A stretch of 64,000 bases of DNA from Metridium senile (taxonomy: Eukaryota; Cnidaria; Anthozoa; Actiniaria; Metridiidae), in the NCBI GenBank assembly GCA_949775045.1, contig OX459098.1, positions 11,566,741-11,630,740 of the forward strand, given 5' to 3'. This document shows, piece after piece, positions 1 through 11,500 of the stretch. The position numbers were made by a program, and so were the translations under genes. The notes below the pieces were generated by a model. It worked only from the letters and a program-made list of their open reading frames with translations. It was not told where the DNA came from and searched no databases. Position 1 is the first letter of the stretch. Each line of letters opens with the position of its first letter.

Positions 1-52
1 TCAACCGGCATTGTTCAAAATCATTTGCATATAACTGTAATAACAGCTATTA
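1..52. repeat. Right end of a palindromic MITE, cut by the window edge
   Basis: The end reading ATAACTGTAATAACAGCTAT closely matches the right terminus of the element at 52860-53003, which has complementary ends. Only one terminus is inside the window. Confidence 0.5.
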
Positions 53-56
53 GGTG

Positions 57-147
57 TATGCAAATTCTATTGTTCTCTATTGTTTAATCAACACTATTTA
101 GTGGTAAATAGTGCAACGTATTGCACACTTTTAGTGTTTGTACTCTA
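57..147. mobile_element. MITE family A, copy 1 (partial)
   Basis: This matches the right two thirds of the 141-bp elements at 21288-21428 and 25031-25171 and ends in the shared terminus TTTTAGTGTTTGTACTC followed by TA. The left terminus is missing, and the 1-52 fragment abuts it. Confidence 0.75.
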
Positions 148-341
148 TTATATAAAAATGTCTGTATTTTGGTACTGAGAAGAGCCTTTTATATCTGAGA
201 GAATATCCTTGGTTGTTTCTGGGAGGCAACATTGAACTTTTCAAACAGTTGATCTATTTATTTTAGGTTAGCATATATCTTAATTAGATGAAAATTACTT
301 GTGTAATTCTAGTTACCCTATTGAAATAAAGTGCTTTATTA

Positions 342-372
<31 letters not shown>

Positions 373-1443
373 ATTAGATTAGTGCGAGTTTAATCAAGTA
401 ATAGTTTGGGTTTCAAATCTTTGTGTTTTGATTGGGCAAATTGCGTTTTTGTGCCCTAGTTATTGTATTTATTAAACTTCCTTTTGGTTACTCATAAAAA
501 AATGCTGTTGAACCGATTTCCTCAAGTTACTGTATTTTTTCACTTTACTGATTTGGTTATTCATAAAGAAATAACATGAGGTCCACTGTTGTACCAATTT
601 CTGTAAATTTAATTATCACTGGAATTTATTAGCACTGCACACAGCTTTTGACTTACTTTTCTATCCGTTTTACTACTGGATTTAGATCTAAAATTCTTTG
701 GAGCCTGACTGTTCCTGTATTACTTTACAGACTTGCTGTATATAATTATATTTTTCTTGTTGAGATTTCACTGGTTGAAAATGATGTAAATACACTTTGA
801 AATATTACCAAACATTTGCTTTATTATATATTGTATCCTATTTATTTTTGTTCCGTAACTGCTAAAGACTGTAGTTCTGAACGTCGTGTCCTGTATATAT
901 TCACTCTAATGTTATCTATAGTGGATTAATCTTTATACCACTAGATGACTGTGTGGTTTCTTTCATTTATCATAAAAACATCATTATTCTTTCATTTATC
1001 ATAAAAACATGTAACAACATGTTTCTCCTGGAAAATGTTGCTAAAGTTATCTCTCCCTTTTGGTAAATCTTGTGAACTTGATCCTGGAAAAATCTTGATG
1101 AACTGTAAATGCTTACTTAATTAATTCCATCCATTACAAAAATAATCAATTTATCCTTGTCCTCTGCATTGATGCCATCCTTATTGAAACAAGCATCTGT
1201 AACGTCAAGAGTATATATAACCATGCATGTGTATGGTACCAAGAAATTTATAATAATGAATCGATTTGCACATGTAATCACTTATGACCTATATGTAATC
1301 TGATATACTTAAACGTCAATCACGTAACATTCCCCTTCCTATGAGGATTAACAAAAGTTAGTTTGTGTTCATAATGTTCAAATGTCTCATCTTGCAAGTT
1401 AAATGTCTTTCATATAATCAAAAATCCTAATAAAATCTAATGT
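148..1443. other. AT-rich non-coding DNA
   Basis: I see no convincing exon on either strand. There is an (ATT)n run near 341-371 preceded by AATAAAGTGC, which could be the 3' tail of a degraded LINE, and a short direct repeat (TTTCATTTATCATAAAAACAT) near 961-1010. Confidence 0.6.
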
Positions 1444-2339
1444 CTATTTGACAAAGTCCTTGAGCCAGGCAGGCTCTCTAGTTGACCTCTTTGGTCTTGG
1501 TGTGACAGGTGGTGGTGAAATCACTGGCTCTGCTTCCATTGCATTTGGGCTGTATGTGGTTGTTGCTGCAGCCTGTTCCTTGCTGGAGGCCTGTGGAGGG
1601 TCACTCGGTGATGGCAGAGATGCAGGTGTAGGTGTAGACGGTCCTGGGCTTTTCTGTTGTTTCAGATCTGCTCTGTTCCTATGGTAGCTCCTGTTGTCTG
1701 TCTCGACCTCATAAGACCTCTCATCATATCGTCTGATGACTGTAGCAGCCTTGTCCCATTCTTTCTTACCTAGCCGGAATGGCCTCGTTCTTACCACATC
1801 TCCTTCTTCTAGAAGTTTTAGGTCATAAGCTCCTCTGTTGTAGTATTTCGCTTGCTTTTGCTGCTTAGCTTGTGTCTCTTTTTTGACCTTCTCTGGTTGA
1901 ATGGTCCTCGTCCTAGCAATCCTTGAGAAGGACTGCTGTCTATAGCCTCTGTAGGTGTGTTGCGGATGTCTAATAGTGCAAGATAGATGTCTCCTTTAGT
2001 CTTCTTTGCCTTTCGTAGAATCCATTTTACTTCTTTCACTGTGGCTTTAGATCTTCCGTTTGTTTGCTGGTGTCCTCGACTTCCAGGGCACTGGTTGAAA
2101 CCCCATTCAGCTGCGAATTATTTGACAAACTGCGGACCGTTGTCACTAATGACGGTATCTGGAATTACTTGCCTAGCGAAGTGGCACTTGAGCTTCTTAA
2201 TGACTGTGCTCGCTTTTGCATATGTCAGCAGTTCAATCTCCCAAAAGTTTAAGAAATAATCTACAATTATGAGATACTCTTTGCCGTCGATTGTGTAGAG
2301 ATCAGCTCCGATCTTTTCCCAACAATCCAAACTCTCTTC
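1444..2339 (-). pseudogene. Ty3/gypsy-type retrotransposon, integrase fragment (decayed)
   Basis: Reading down the minus strand from 2330, the sequence matches a retroelement integrase core. It has an early WEKIGADL segment with the first catalytic Asp, then YLIIVDYF, then ISDNGPQF with the second Asp, and a NG-rich helix near 2045-2070. At 1797-1444 it continues into the basic C-terminal region typical of Ty3/gypsy integrases (VVRTRPFRLG) and a Pro/Ser-rich tail. An in-frame stop lies at 2118-2120 and the frame changes between 1818 and 1797. In the NG helix the position expected to carry the catalytic Glu reads Lys. No LTRs, reverse transcriptase or gag are visible nearby, so this is an inactive fragment. 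Confidence 0.85.
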
Positions 2340-2494
2340 AAAAATCTAGCCTTGTCTCATGAAGTCACTATTTCAATTTCAGGCCAATGTCTAATTTGAA
2401 GTTTCTTTCTAAGATTGTTAGAAAGTGGTTGCCACATAATTAAATGAATACCATGAAAAAAAATAATCTTCAAGTGACATTTCAATCAGCCTAT

Positions 2495-3560
2495 AAAAAC
2501 AGCGTGTGCCATTGACAAACAACAATCCGTTTTTGTTGTCCTTCTGGACCTCTCGGCTGCTTTTGACACTGTAAACCATGAAATTAATTTTGTTGAAAAG
2601 ACTCTATGAAATTTGGAATTAGAGATAAAAGCATTCTTTCAGTCCTACCCGAGTGAGAGGCAGTTCTAGTTAAGTGTTGAAGGTGACATATCTAGTTTCA
2701 TTCCTTTAATTGTGGTGTTCCTCAAGGGTCAGTTTTAGGACCCATTTTCTTTTCATTATATATTTCTCCAATTATTGAAATTATCAACTGCCATCAATAT
2801 AGACTGCCACTTGTATGCTGATGAGACTCAACTTTATATTTCTTTTCCACATCATGCACTTAAACTTGAGGCTTGTGTCAAAGGATTGCTACCAATAAAT
2901 TAAAGTTGAATGGTGATGAAACTTAGATCATTGCTCTTTCTGCAGCTCATCGTCCTTGTCCATTTGCTGGCTCGTTTGATATTTCTGGTTTTGATGTTAG
3001 CTAGTACTTCCACTACTGTCTACAATATTGGTGCTATCTTTGATGAAAAACTGTCTCTTGAGGCTCACATCATAGTGATCTGTAAATCTTGCTTTTTCAC
3101 CTTCATAACATCTGGAAAGTTTGAAGATTTCTCAGTCTGAAAGCTTGTGAAACCCTTGTACATGCATTTGTATCTTCAAAACTTGATTTTTGTAATTCGT
3201 TACTTTAGGGTCTCCCAAAAACTCTGATAAATAAACTACAGCACATACAAAATGCTGCAGCTAGACTTATTAGTCTCTCTCGTAAATTTGAGCATATCAC
3301 CCCTATTCTGTTTAGTTTACACTGCTGCAAATGGAGCAGTGTAATGAATTCAAAATACTTTTAATGACTTTTAAAATGTTAAACAACTGCGCTTCTTCTT
3401 ATCTTTCCATTTGTCCCTGTGTCCCTTTTCATTCATTGACATCTTCGTCATCAGATCTATTGTCCAAACCATCATATAATCTTACGTTCTATGGTAAAAG
3501 GGCTTTTCTTTTGCTGGTCCAGTGTTGTGGAATGCTTTGCAAGTAAACATCAGGTCTTTT
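2495..3560 (+). mobile_element. Non-LTR retrotransposon (CR1/Jockey-like LINE), decayed reverse transcriptase
   Basis: Frame-shifted reverse transcriptase blocks appear in the right order. VLLDLSAAFDTV is at about 2538-2575 (motif with catalytic Asp), GVPQGSVLGP at about 2715-2745, and YADETQLY at about 2816-2840, where the usual YADD reads YADE. Then come the downstream thumb-like block (SKLDFCNSLL, about 3175-3210; IQNAAARLI, about 3248-3275) and the closing FKILLMTFKMLN and YGKRAF blocks (about 3345-3510). Several stops and frameshifts interrupt it. The endonuclease part and the 3' tail were not found. Confidence 0.85.
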
Positions 3561-5590
3561 TAAGAAAGCATATAATGTTTGAAGATGCCAATTTTAATTT
3601 TTGTCAAATATATTTGTGGCAATTATAATTTTATGACTGTCAAAAAGCCAACAGTGTGAAGTATAAAAATTCAAATGTCATCTGTTTGATGTACTAGAGT
3701 ATGTAGGTTACACATAACACCACCTCTGTCAGATAATTGAAGAACATTCACACCATGCAGTATCACTTGCTTGATACCTCAATGTCATTTATCTGTAAAT
3801 CATCCATGAATTCAATTGAAAAACATTCAAAAGAATTTTACAGACACTGATTTTTTCGTAAAAAATTAGGTTAGACCTTCACATCTTTTCGACAAAACAT
3901 TAAATCAGAGGTCTAATCTTTTAAGTTCATTCTCTACATACATTGTAAAGGAGCCATAACAAAACCAGCACCATTGTGCAACTAACAGTAGGATATAGAG
4001 CTTACATTTCAGGATTCCATTCAAACTTGAGGCTCGCTATTGAAACATTAACTTTATTGTAAAGATTGCTTAACCAAATGCTTGCCCATTTGGTTGCAAT
4101 GCCAGAAAACAAATATTTGTAGTTAGTGTCCATGTTGCTGTATCATGCATTCACATTTGTACATCATGTGAAAAAGAAGAGTTGTGTTGTGCCCAGTGAT
4201 TAATAGTCAAAGTTCTCTTCAAAGAAAATTTACAAAGTCAAAAGCAAGGCATAAATGATCATTGCTGACAGGTAGAATAATAATGAAATGATTTTTATAC
4301 TGTTTCTTTCTCCTGTGGGGCATCAGTCCCTCTCTGTCGCTCGAGACAGGGCACCCAATATTTAGAAAATGAAATAAAAAAGGAACAGAGACACCTGTGG
4401 AGTAGGCTACTGTCGGCTGAGATAAAATTAAATTTTCTTAAAGTCAGAAAAGCATGACCATAAAAGTTCTTGAAAGAGAGCAGTAGAAATGAATGCAATG
4501 AGCTGCCCATGCGATGTTAAAGTTATAGCACATATTGACATTTAACATCCAAAGGAATTGTGAAGTGCCCAGTGACTCAGATTAGTCAGTATTTTTGAAA
4601 CATAGGTTCCAAAAAGTTTGAAAAACAAGACTAAGATTCTTTGAAAACGTTTCTGCCTTATTAATAATTATGAAGTAACATCTGTCTTATGGATTCTCAA
4701 AAGAAATGTAGAGAAAACAGATGATTGAAAAAGCTTTTTAATGAGCTTTTATGAGCACCAATTTAATATTCTTTTTAAATGGAATTTCATCCAAAAGATA
4801 AAATGCTTTATTTTCAGCTTCCTTGGCATTCAAAAAGGAAATTCATCATTTAACTCATATGCACGTTTTAATCTCCATGTTCTTAGACTTTCCATGGTTT
4901 AATTTAAATATCTGTGATTTCAACAATCTGGTGTGGTACTGCTTTTGCACAAAAACAATACCAGCAAGTTAATATATTTCATAGATACAACTTTCATTTA
5001 ATACAACTTTCAACATACAATTTACAACTTCATGATTTTTAAACATTTATATATAACAATATAATTATGACATGAATACTCTTTAATTGTAAATGTTGTG
5101 TGTGTTTTCTTTGTTGTTAGTTATTGATAAAAAAATAGAAAAAAGACATGAATATTAACTAGATAAATATTAAACTATAATCAAATATAGCACACCTCTC
5201 TTCAAACTTGCATTATACAACGAAACTTATATACCCACCCAAATATCTACCATAAAGTTGAAACCCATAAATCACCATAGTAAAAATATTGCACAAAACA
5301 ATATACTTCCATTATATTAAAATAATATTATATAACGTTATTACTATATCTTAAATAGCTAATATCAAATGTCAGAATTACTGGATTCCGTGCAAAAAGA
5401 AACTACTCCTAGTAAACATTACAAGCAAAAAGAATGGTCACTTTTATAGTCCTACAGTTAAACAACCGGAGCAACAGCAAACGTAAAACAGCCACAAAAT
5501 ACTTCATGTACTTACCAACACTACACACATACAGCCCTGTTTTGTAGCTCACCACCTTATTCTAGTCTCCTTTTCAGTTATCTGGAATGG
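3561..5590. other. AT-rich intergenic DNA
   Basis: I see no domain-bearing reading frame, RNA gene or clear element. If the minus-strand candidate at 5594-6060 is real, part of this stretch would be its downstream sequence. Confidence 0.5.
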
Positions 5591-5593
5591 TAT

Positions 5594-6060
5594 TCAGCTA
5601 GATATTCTCTCAAAACATGAAGTTTCAGATGATGCAGGCCCGAAAATGTTCAAATTTTCAGTCGAAGTTGCCGTCCAGATATTGCTCAGTTTCTGCAGAA
5701 CAAATACAAGTTTCGCTTTAAAATATACCACTACAGTACGAGTAATGGAAAGATGATTGATAAAAAAGCGTATTATAAGCAATAGTTGTCATTTCGTAAA
5801 AGAATTTGCAAAGGACTTAAGAGAGAAACTTTCGACCTTTGAAACCACGTGGAATGATAGTTTGAAAACCCCCGTAGTTCGAATGTCACAAAAAGCAAAT
5901 TTCTTCACTAAAAATGAATTAAACACAGGCCAACATCTAATATTTGCTACTATACTTAATGTTGGAATATTTTCGAGACATTTAAAGTGCACTCACCATG
6001 GAAAAAAAGCGAAAATTCAAATCAGCTTCTCGTCTTGTCAAGCAGCACACAACAGCCATT
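5594..6060 (-). CDS. Possible two-exon start of an unidentified minus-strand gene
   Basis: On the minus strand an ATG at 6060-6058 in good context (AAAATGG) opens 21 codons (MAVVCCLTRREADLNFRFFSM) that end at a strong donor, ATG|GTGAGTG, near 5997. An in-phase continuation follows a good acceptor (TTTGTTCTGCAG, near 5696) and runs 32 codons to a TGA at about 5594. The total would be about 53 residues. I do not recognise the product. Support is only the start context, the matching splice phase and the two splice sites. A chance arrangement is quite possible, and a longer plus-strand reading frame overlaps it. Confidence 0.2.
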
Positions 6061-6235
6061 TTAACTTTCCCGCTTTACGACGCTTGCAATGCATTCTGGT
6101 ACCTATCACGTGTGATAATTTCAAGAACGAAAAACAATGGACTAGAATGGACTTCGGGATTCAAGTTGATGGAATAAAAATGCATATATATGTATTTTTC
6201 ATCTCAGTTTTTTTTTTTATTACCAAAAAAAAAAA

Positions 6236-7305
6236 AAAATTCGAGCACAGCCTTAAAAAGAGAAAAAAAAATCATGCACAGTAACAATCACAAAAAAAAT
6301 ATTCGTGCAAGTTGAAAAAAAAAAATGCCTGCACATACGTAGAATGGGAAAAAAATATCCTGCAAAAAAAAATGTAATGGTCCGTCTCTTAGAAAAACTT
6401 CTTGCCTTTAGCCTCCTAGCAGATGTCATTTGTGTCGGTCTCATATTCCTCCTCCACTAAGTGGGGGAGGAATATGACACCGACACAAATGACGTCTTCT
6501 AGGAGGCTACTATATGAAGTCAGCCTGATTTCCATACGTAACGGGCCTGAGTCTGTGCGCTATCATTTCCTCCCCAAACTCATGACATTCACGGGTCATT
6601 GGACTTAGTTCTTACAAGCGATATCATTGGCCGTCGGTAAGACAAGGGGTAGTGACGTCAAGAACACGGTATCCGGCGAAGTTCATCAGACCAGGGGCGT
6701 CTGAAATTCAGGCTACTAGGAATACCAATGTGAACCTAAAACTACGTTGATTGGAGTAAGAATTATTACAAACTACAGTAGTAATGTCATTTAATTAGTC
6801 CACTAAAAAAGACATTTAAAACACGAAAGGAAATGTCACGTGACACAACATAAGCTCGCTATAAATTTACTGGCATGCCTCATAATTCTTATTCCAGTTA
6901 CTTGACAGTTAAGAATTTCAAACTGCTGAAAACAAATAAACAAAGAATCGTGTGTCACTTGGTGTCGTGTATATCTCTACTTCATATGGACAACGTTACT
7001 GCGGTTTCCGACTTAACGTGGACAAAGTTATTGCGAAATACGTTTTTGGCTGCCGTCAATCAGAAACATAAAAGGTGCCGAGTAGTTTATTAGCAGCAGC
7101 CAAATACGTATTTCACAACTAGCCGTTGGAATGCATGTCTGAGCTCCTAAATTTCCGAAAATGTTTGTCAGGAACTGACGCGTTCCATTTGATTTCCACC
7201 GGGAATTTCCCAAATGACATTGATAGTACGTTGCGAGATATTTTTTTAGTCATTGTTGCTGTGCGCGTTTTTCTTTTTTTTAGCTGTGCTCGAATTTTTT
7301 TGGGG
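6236..7305. repeat. Pair of inverted repeats about 0.9 kb apart
   Basis: About 65 bp at 6236-6303 (ATTCGAGCACAGC, A-rich, then CACAGTAACAATCAC) reappears inverted at 7238-7305. A near-perfect palindrome lies between (6408-6510). The segment around 7048-7080 (TTTGGCTGCCGTCAAT) is also found near 53433-53460, so this is mobile-element debris. A run of 19 C follows at 7316-7334. Confidence 0.5.
6408..6510. mobile_element. Short palindromic element
   Basis: The two arms, about 47 bp each, are complementary: AGCCTCCTAGCAGATGTCAT on the left and ATGACGTCTTCTAGGAGGCT on the right, with a small loop near 6455-6465. It has the form of a foldback MITE. No target duplication was resolved. Confidence 0.65.
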
Positions 7306-7416
7306 TATTTGACCACCCCCCCCCCCCCCCCCCCTCAAATCTAACCGATGCATGGTCCACCCCTAATGGGATTGACTCCCCTTATGAATTTCTGCTTTTT
7401 TCAATCTTTACATTAC

Positions 7417-7521
7417 AGTGGTACCTCTATTAAGCGGTCACCCATTAAGCGGCAAACCTCTATTTAAGCGGCCACTTTGGAAAGTCCCGAGGGTAACCGC
7501 TTAATAGAGGTAACACTGTAT
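7417..7521. mobile_element. MITE family F, copy 1
   Basis: The ends are inverted: ACAGTGGTACCTCTATTAAG on the left and TAATAGAGGTAACACTGTA on the right. Internal repeats of an AAGCGG(T/C)CAC motif are present. A related element lies at 38010-38182, and its left end alone at 31252-31269. Confidence 0.75.
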
Positions 7522-7573
7522 TTGTTTGGTGTTGTTGTTATATTTTCTTATCGTGTTCTTTGTTTTCTTTCAG

Positions 7574-7668
7574 GCTACAAAAGCGAGATTGGCAAATCTC
7601 ATCGACTCACCATTCAAGCACAAAAGCGATTTGACGAACTGACAGAAGAATTACGTCATCTACACTAG
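7574..7668 (+). CDS. Last exon of an unidentified gene (upstream exons not found)
   Basis: A strong acceptor (TTGTTTTCTTTCAG, ending 7573) is followed by an open frame entered in phase 1. It encodes about 31 residues, rich in Lys, Glu and Gln (ending QKRFDELTEELRHLH), and stops with TAG at 7666-7668. The heptad-like spacing suggests the end of a coiled coil. I do not recognise the family. No upstream exon with a phase-1 donor could be assigned; it may lie beyond the transposon-rich stretch or outside the window. The alternative is a chance frame next to the MITE at 7417-7521. Confidence 0.35.
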
Positions 7669-8596
7669 TTTTATACCACTATAACGTGGAACTACCAGAA
7701 TGCCTTTTTTCACTTGTCACGAGTTTGTAAAAATAATCAAAAAGAAATATAATTATTGAAAAAGTTCTGTCATAAACTAAAAATAGAAAACCGTCCCGCA
7801 GAAACTCTGAATGGTAATTAATTGCTAGTTCTTATATAGCGCATTTCCAGAACTGCTCAATGCGCTTACTCAACGTGTTCGAGTTCAAGCCAGTATATCA
7901 AGGGGCATTTAAAAGCTGCCACCATACAACCCGAGTTCTTTTATGTCCCTCAATGTTGTTAAGTTGTTTTTTTTGGTATATCATATCATATTGTTGTTGT
8001 TGTTAAGGGCTATTGTTTTTTATATTGGCCCTCAATCTGTCCAAATAAGACAATTTTTGGTATACCACTATCCCTGGTATGACTGGTAAATTAACCAACT
8101 CGGTCGAAGTTTGTGGTTTCACAAAATCAATTTTTAACCTCGGCAATTTGAAAAACAAGTCAAACTAAATCACAAATATAAGGAAAAGTCATGGACATTT
8201 ACCTCCTAAACCCCGATTTTGTTTTTATATCTTAAAGATTATATTAAAACAAATCTAAAACCCGAAATTCCCGCTAAAATGGTAATACCGCTGATTGAAA
8301 TTTAACGAATGCGCTTATTGACCTTTGGAATTGGACTCTTCCATATTTGGAGCTTCTGTCAAATATCTCTGAATAACGCGCTCTGATTGGTTGATTAGGT
8401 GCCTGGTTGAAATCTTTTCGGCTCAAAATGATTATTGCGCCAGTTGAGAAAATATTTTTCCGTCATCTCTAAATAAACTCGCGTTTGGGCTGGAGGAATC
8501 TTGCGTAAGCCTTGAATAAAGCCACAGTGATCTCGCCAGTGCAGGTAGAAGATATTTATTATTCAAAAACAACTGGTACTGGTAGTTGTTTGGGCG
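7669..8596. other. Intergenic region upstream of the reticulon gene
   Basis: No gene is visible. It should hold the reticulon promoter and 5' UTR. The stretch TAGCGCATTTCC near 7837-7850 resembles a common LINE/SINE 3'-end motif but is too short to assign. Confidence 0.5.
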
Positions 8597-11500
8597 ATGG
8601 CAGATTTCGAGAACGAAAACCCATTATTGAGGTTTGACGACGAAGACATCGTCGAGAAACCAGCGTCAGAGGAGGTTCCAACTGTACCCGAGCCAGAACC
8701 TGAGGCAGAACCTGAGCCAGAAGTATCTTCAACTACAGAAATAATGGATTCTACTCAACCCAAGTCCGAAGAACAATACCACGAAGAAGAAAAGGAAGAA
8801 ACTCCAGAAATTCCTGACGAAAAGCCAGCAGTTTCGGACGAAAAACCTGCAGCAGTCGAAGCTGACTCAACGACCAGTTCACGAGGTTTGGATCATGCAC
8901 ATGCTTGAATGTCGAAATATTTTCGCAATTTATAATAATGCTGAAATATTTAAGAACACATCCATTAAATTGTTTGTATAGCTCGGAGATATTTAAAATC
9001 GTTGTATTTAGAGCCTAGGATTTGCTTACGTCTCCAAAATTTGAATCAAAACTATCGTGTCGAAAACCAATTTCTATTTGGACAACTCGAGAGTCAGGAT
9101 GTGGTTCGGTGAAGTGCAGATCTTCCTTACCATCTGGAATACATCGTTCTGATTTTATTTCTTTGTCGTTGTTAGAGTTGACAAGCTTCCCTGCTCGATG
9201 GTTGAAAGAAAACAACGTAGACCAAAAAGGTAAGTACTAAATTGTACATTTGTATTGTGTTCGTGTACATAAATGGAGATTTCTGAGCCTTCTTCGTGAA
9301 CTGAGGTTTTACTAAAGTGCAGAGCAATCGATTTATACTTTTGTTGACAATTATTCCTTTAGCATTCGATAAAAAAACTGACTTTAATTTCAATGTTAAT
9401 TTGTGTATACACCTAGATTGACCCACCCTGTTTTCCATAATTTTATTTTTGCTAGTGTAGCAACACAAAGCCTTATCGCGAAAAAATTCATGTACACATT
9501 GAAATATCGCTCAAACAAAATTGTCATAAAAAATCATAGCTTTTATTTATGTTTACGAAGCTCTATTTAGTGATTATTTAAGGTTTTCATCGGGGTTTTT
9601 GAGGTTTGGAAGCATATTTACTTTCGAACCTAGAAACTTGCCCACGAATGGAAATCGGGTGTGTTGAACTCCGTTCGTTACTTGATTGAAACCTTTATTT
9701 TGGTCTAAATAATTTATATGCTGAAGAATAAGGACGAGGTGTGGCGTACCTAGAGGGATTTTCATCCACGGATTTAGACAAATTTTGTTGAATTGATTTT
9801 CGTGTTTTATAAGTAGTTGATTTGGTTGATATTTTTAGCCATATGGGTTGGGTGATAAGCCAAAAATTGGGTGTGAGCTCTTCCACACTGACTATATGTA
9901 TTTTCACCTGTTCCTTGTTTACAATTTTAAATCCTGCAGGGCTAGCCTCAAATGAACAAAATTCCCATCTCAAAACAATCCCTTCCCATTACTCCGTTTT
10001 ATCCCTCTTTCACTTATAAATCTCCATTGATGTCACATCAATAAAATGATAGAAAATCTCATTTCTTACAAGCTTAATTTATACAATATTGTGGTACAAA
10101 CCCCCAAGGGGTTTTTGTGTGGTTTTTGAAGTGTGGTGCATTTTATATTTATCATTTTAAAGCCTTTGTTTTTCAACCTTTATAAGCTATATATGTAACA
10201 CTTAAAGAATGGCAATATTTTTCTAACAGTACCTTTTCAGTTAAACTCTGTTGAATAATTTTAGTTGATGTAATAATGACGAGCTTAATCTTGATAATTT
10301 CCATATTCATTATCAGGATTCTTTTGTGATTTAGATTTTTTTTGCTTTACATTCAAACTGTAAGACAATGATTATGTTTGATCAAATATCACAAGTGTAT
10401 TTCTGTCTAGAAAATAGACCTGACTATGTATTATGCTCACATCAAAGTTCACATTTAGAAACAATAGCATTGTTTTTGTTATGTCAGTATTAGATACATG
10501 TAAACATATCATGTAATTTATAATAGCTTGTTTGCAGTATATGTGTTTTCAGTTTTTGCCATCTGATTTTTAACTCAAATTTGCTTTAATTTGGCAAAAT
10601 TATCTTTTAATATTTAAAGTATTCTTTAAATTAGCAAAATAATTATTTTTGTTTTTGACAAAATAATTATATCTGGTTTCTATTAAGTGTTTATCATAAA
10701 TACTAATTCCAGTCTTTTGTAATTTCTTTTATGATCATCAATTGAGTGTTGGTTTTGTTAAGTATAATATTCATGTAAAAATTATTATTATTATTATTAT
10801 TATTAATAATGATTGATACAGCACCTATTCCATTTAGCCCATAGACGCTTTACATCCAAAAAAATACAAAAGTTTCTGTTGAATTTATTTATTTAGTCTG
10901 TAAATTTAACCCAGTTTCTTATAACGTCATTTCTTTTTGCTTATTAGCTACCAGTTCATTAAAATTGTGTGAAATATTTTGCAGAAATATATTAGTATTG
11001 CATTTATTTGGATAATTGTTGATTTATCAAATCAAATTCCTATTAGTCTGTACAAATTAAATATATTTACTTATATATGGAGTAACAAAGGTGAATTATA
11101 CACTGTATAAACAGTAAATATTTCCTCAGTGTACATAGATAGCATTTGTTTTCCTAAAACCAAGGACCGACTTTCTTAAATCTTAACTTACTTCTTACAG
11201 TTTTTAGTTTAGTATATATCTCATATTGTGTATCGAAGTAACAATATTTGTCGAAGTAAATCCATATCATATGTATATAATCCATATCCCATATTGTTTC
11301 CTTGAAAATACCAATATTACATGCTTGTTATAATTGTTGTTTACTATTCAAACCACTAGTGGTAAAATCCATTCTTGGTTTTGTACCATGTGATCACTTC
11401 TTTCTGGCAAATCATTTTGCTTAAAAATGGTCATGTGGTACAAAACATCACACCTCCATTTTAAACTGTCTTTTAACCACTAGTAATTACCATAGTAATG

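Noticed and set aside
5757..6284. 175-codon plus-strand frame
   Set aside because: It ends in poly-Lys from an A-rich tract and overlaps mobile-element arms; no domain seen. A real exon here cannot be wholly excluded.
9015..9215. Minus-strand frame opposite reticulon exon 2
   Set aside because: It looks fairly protein-like, but the plus-strand exon has the better splice pair and joins the reticulon domain in phase.
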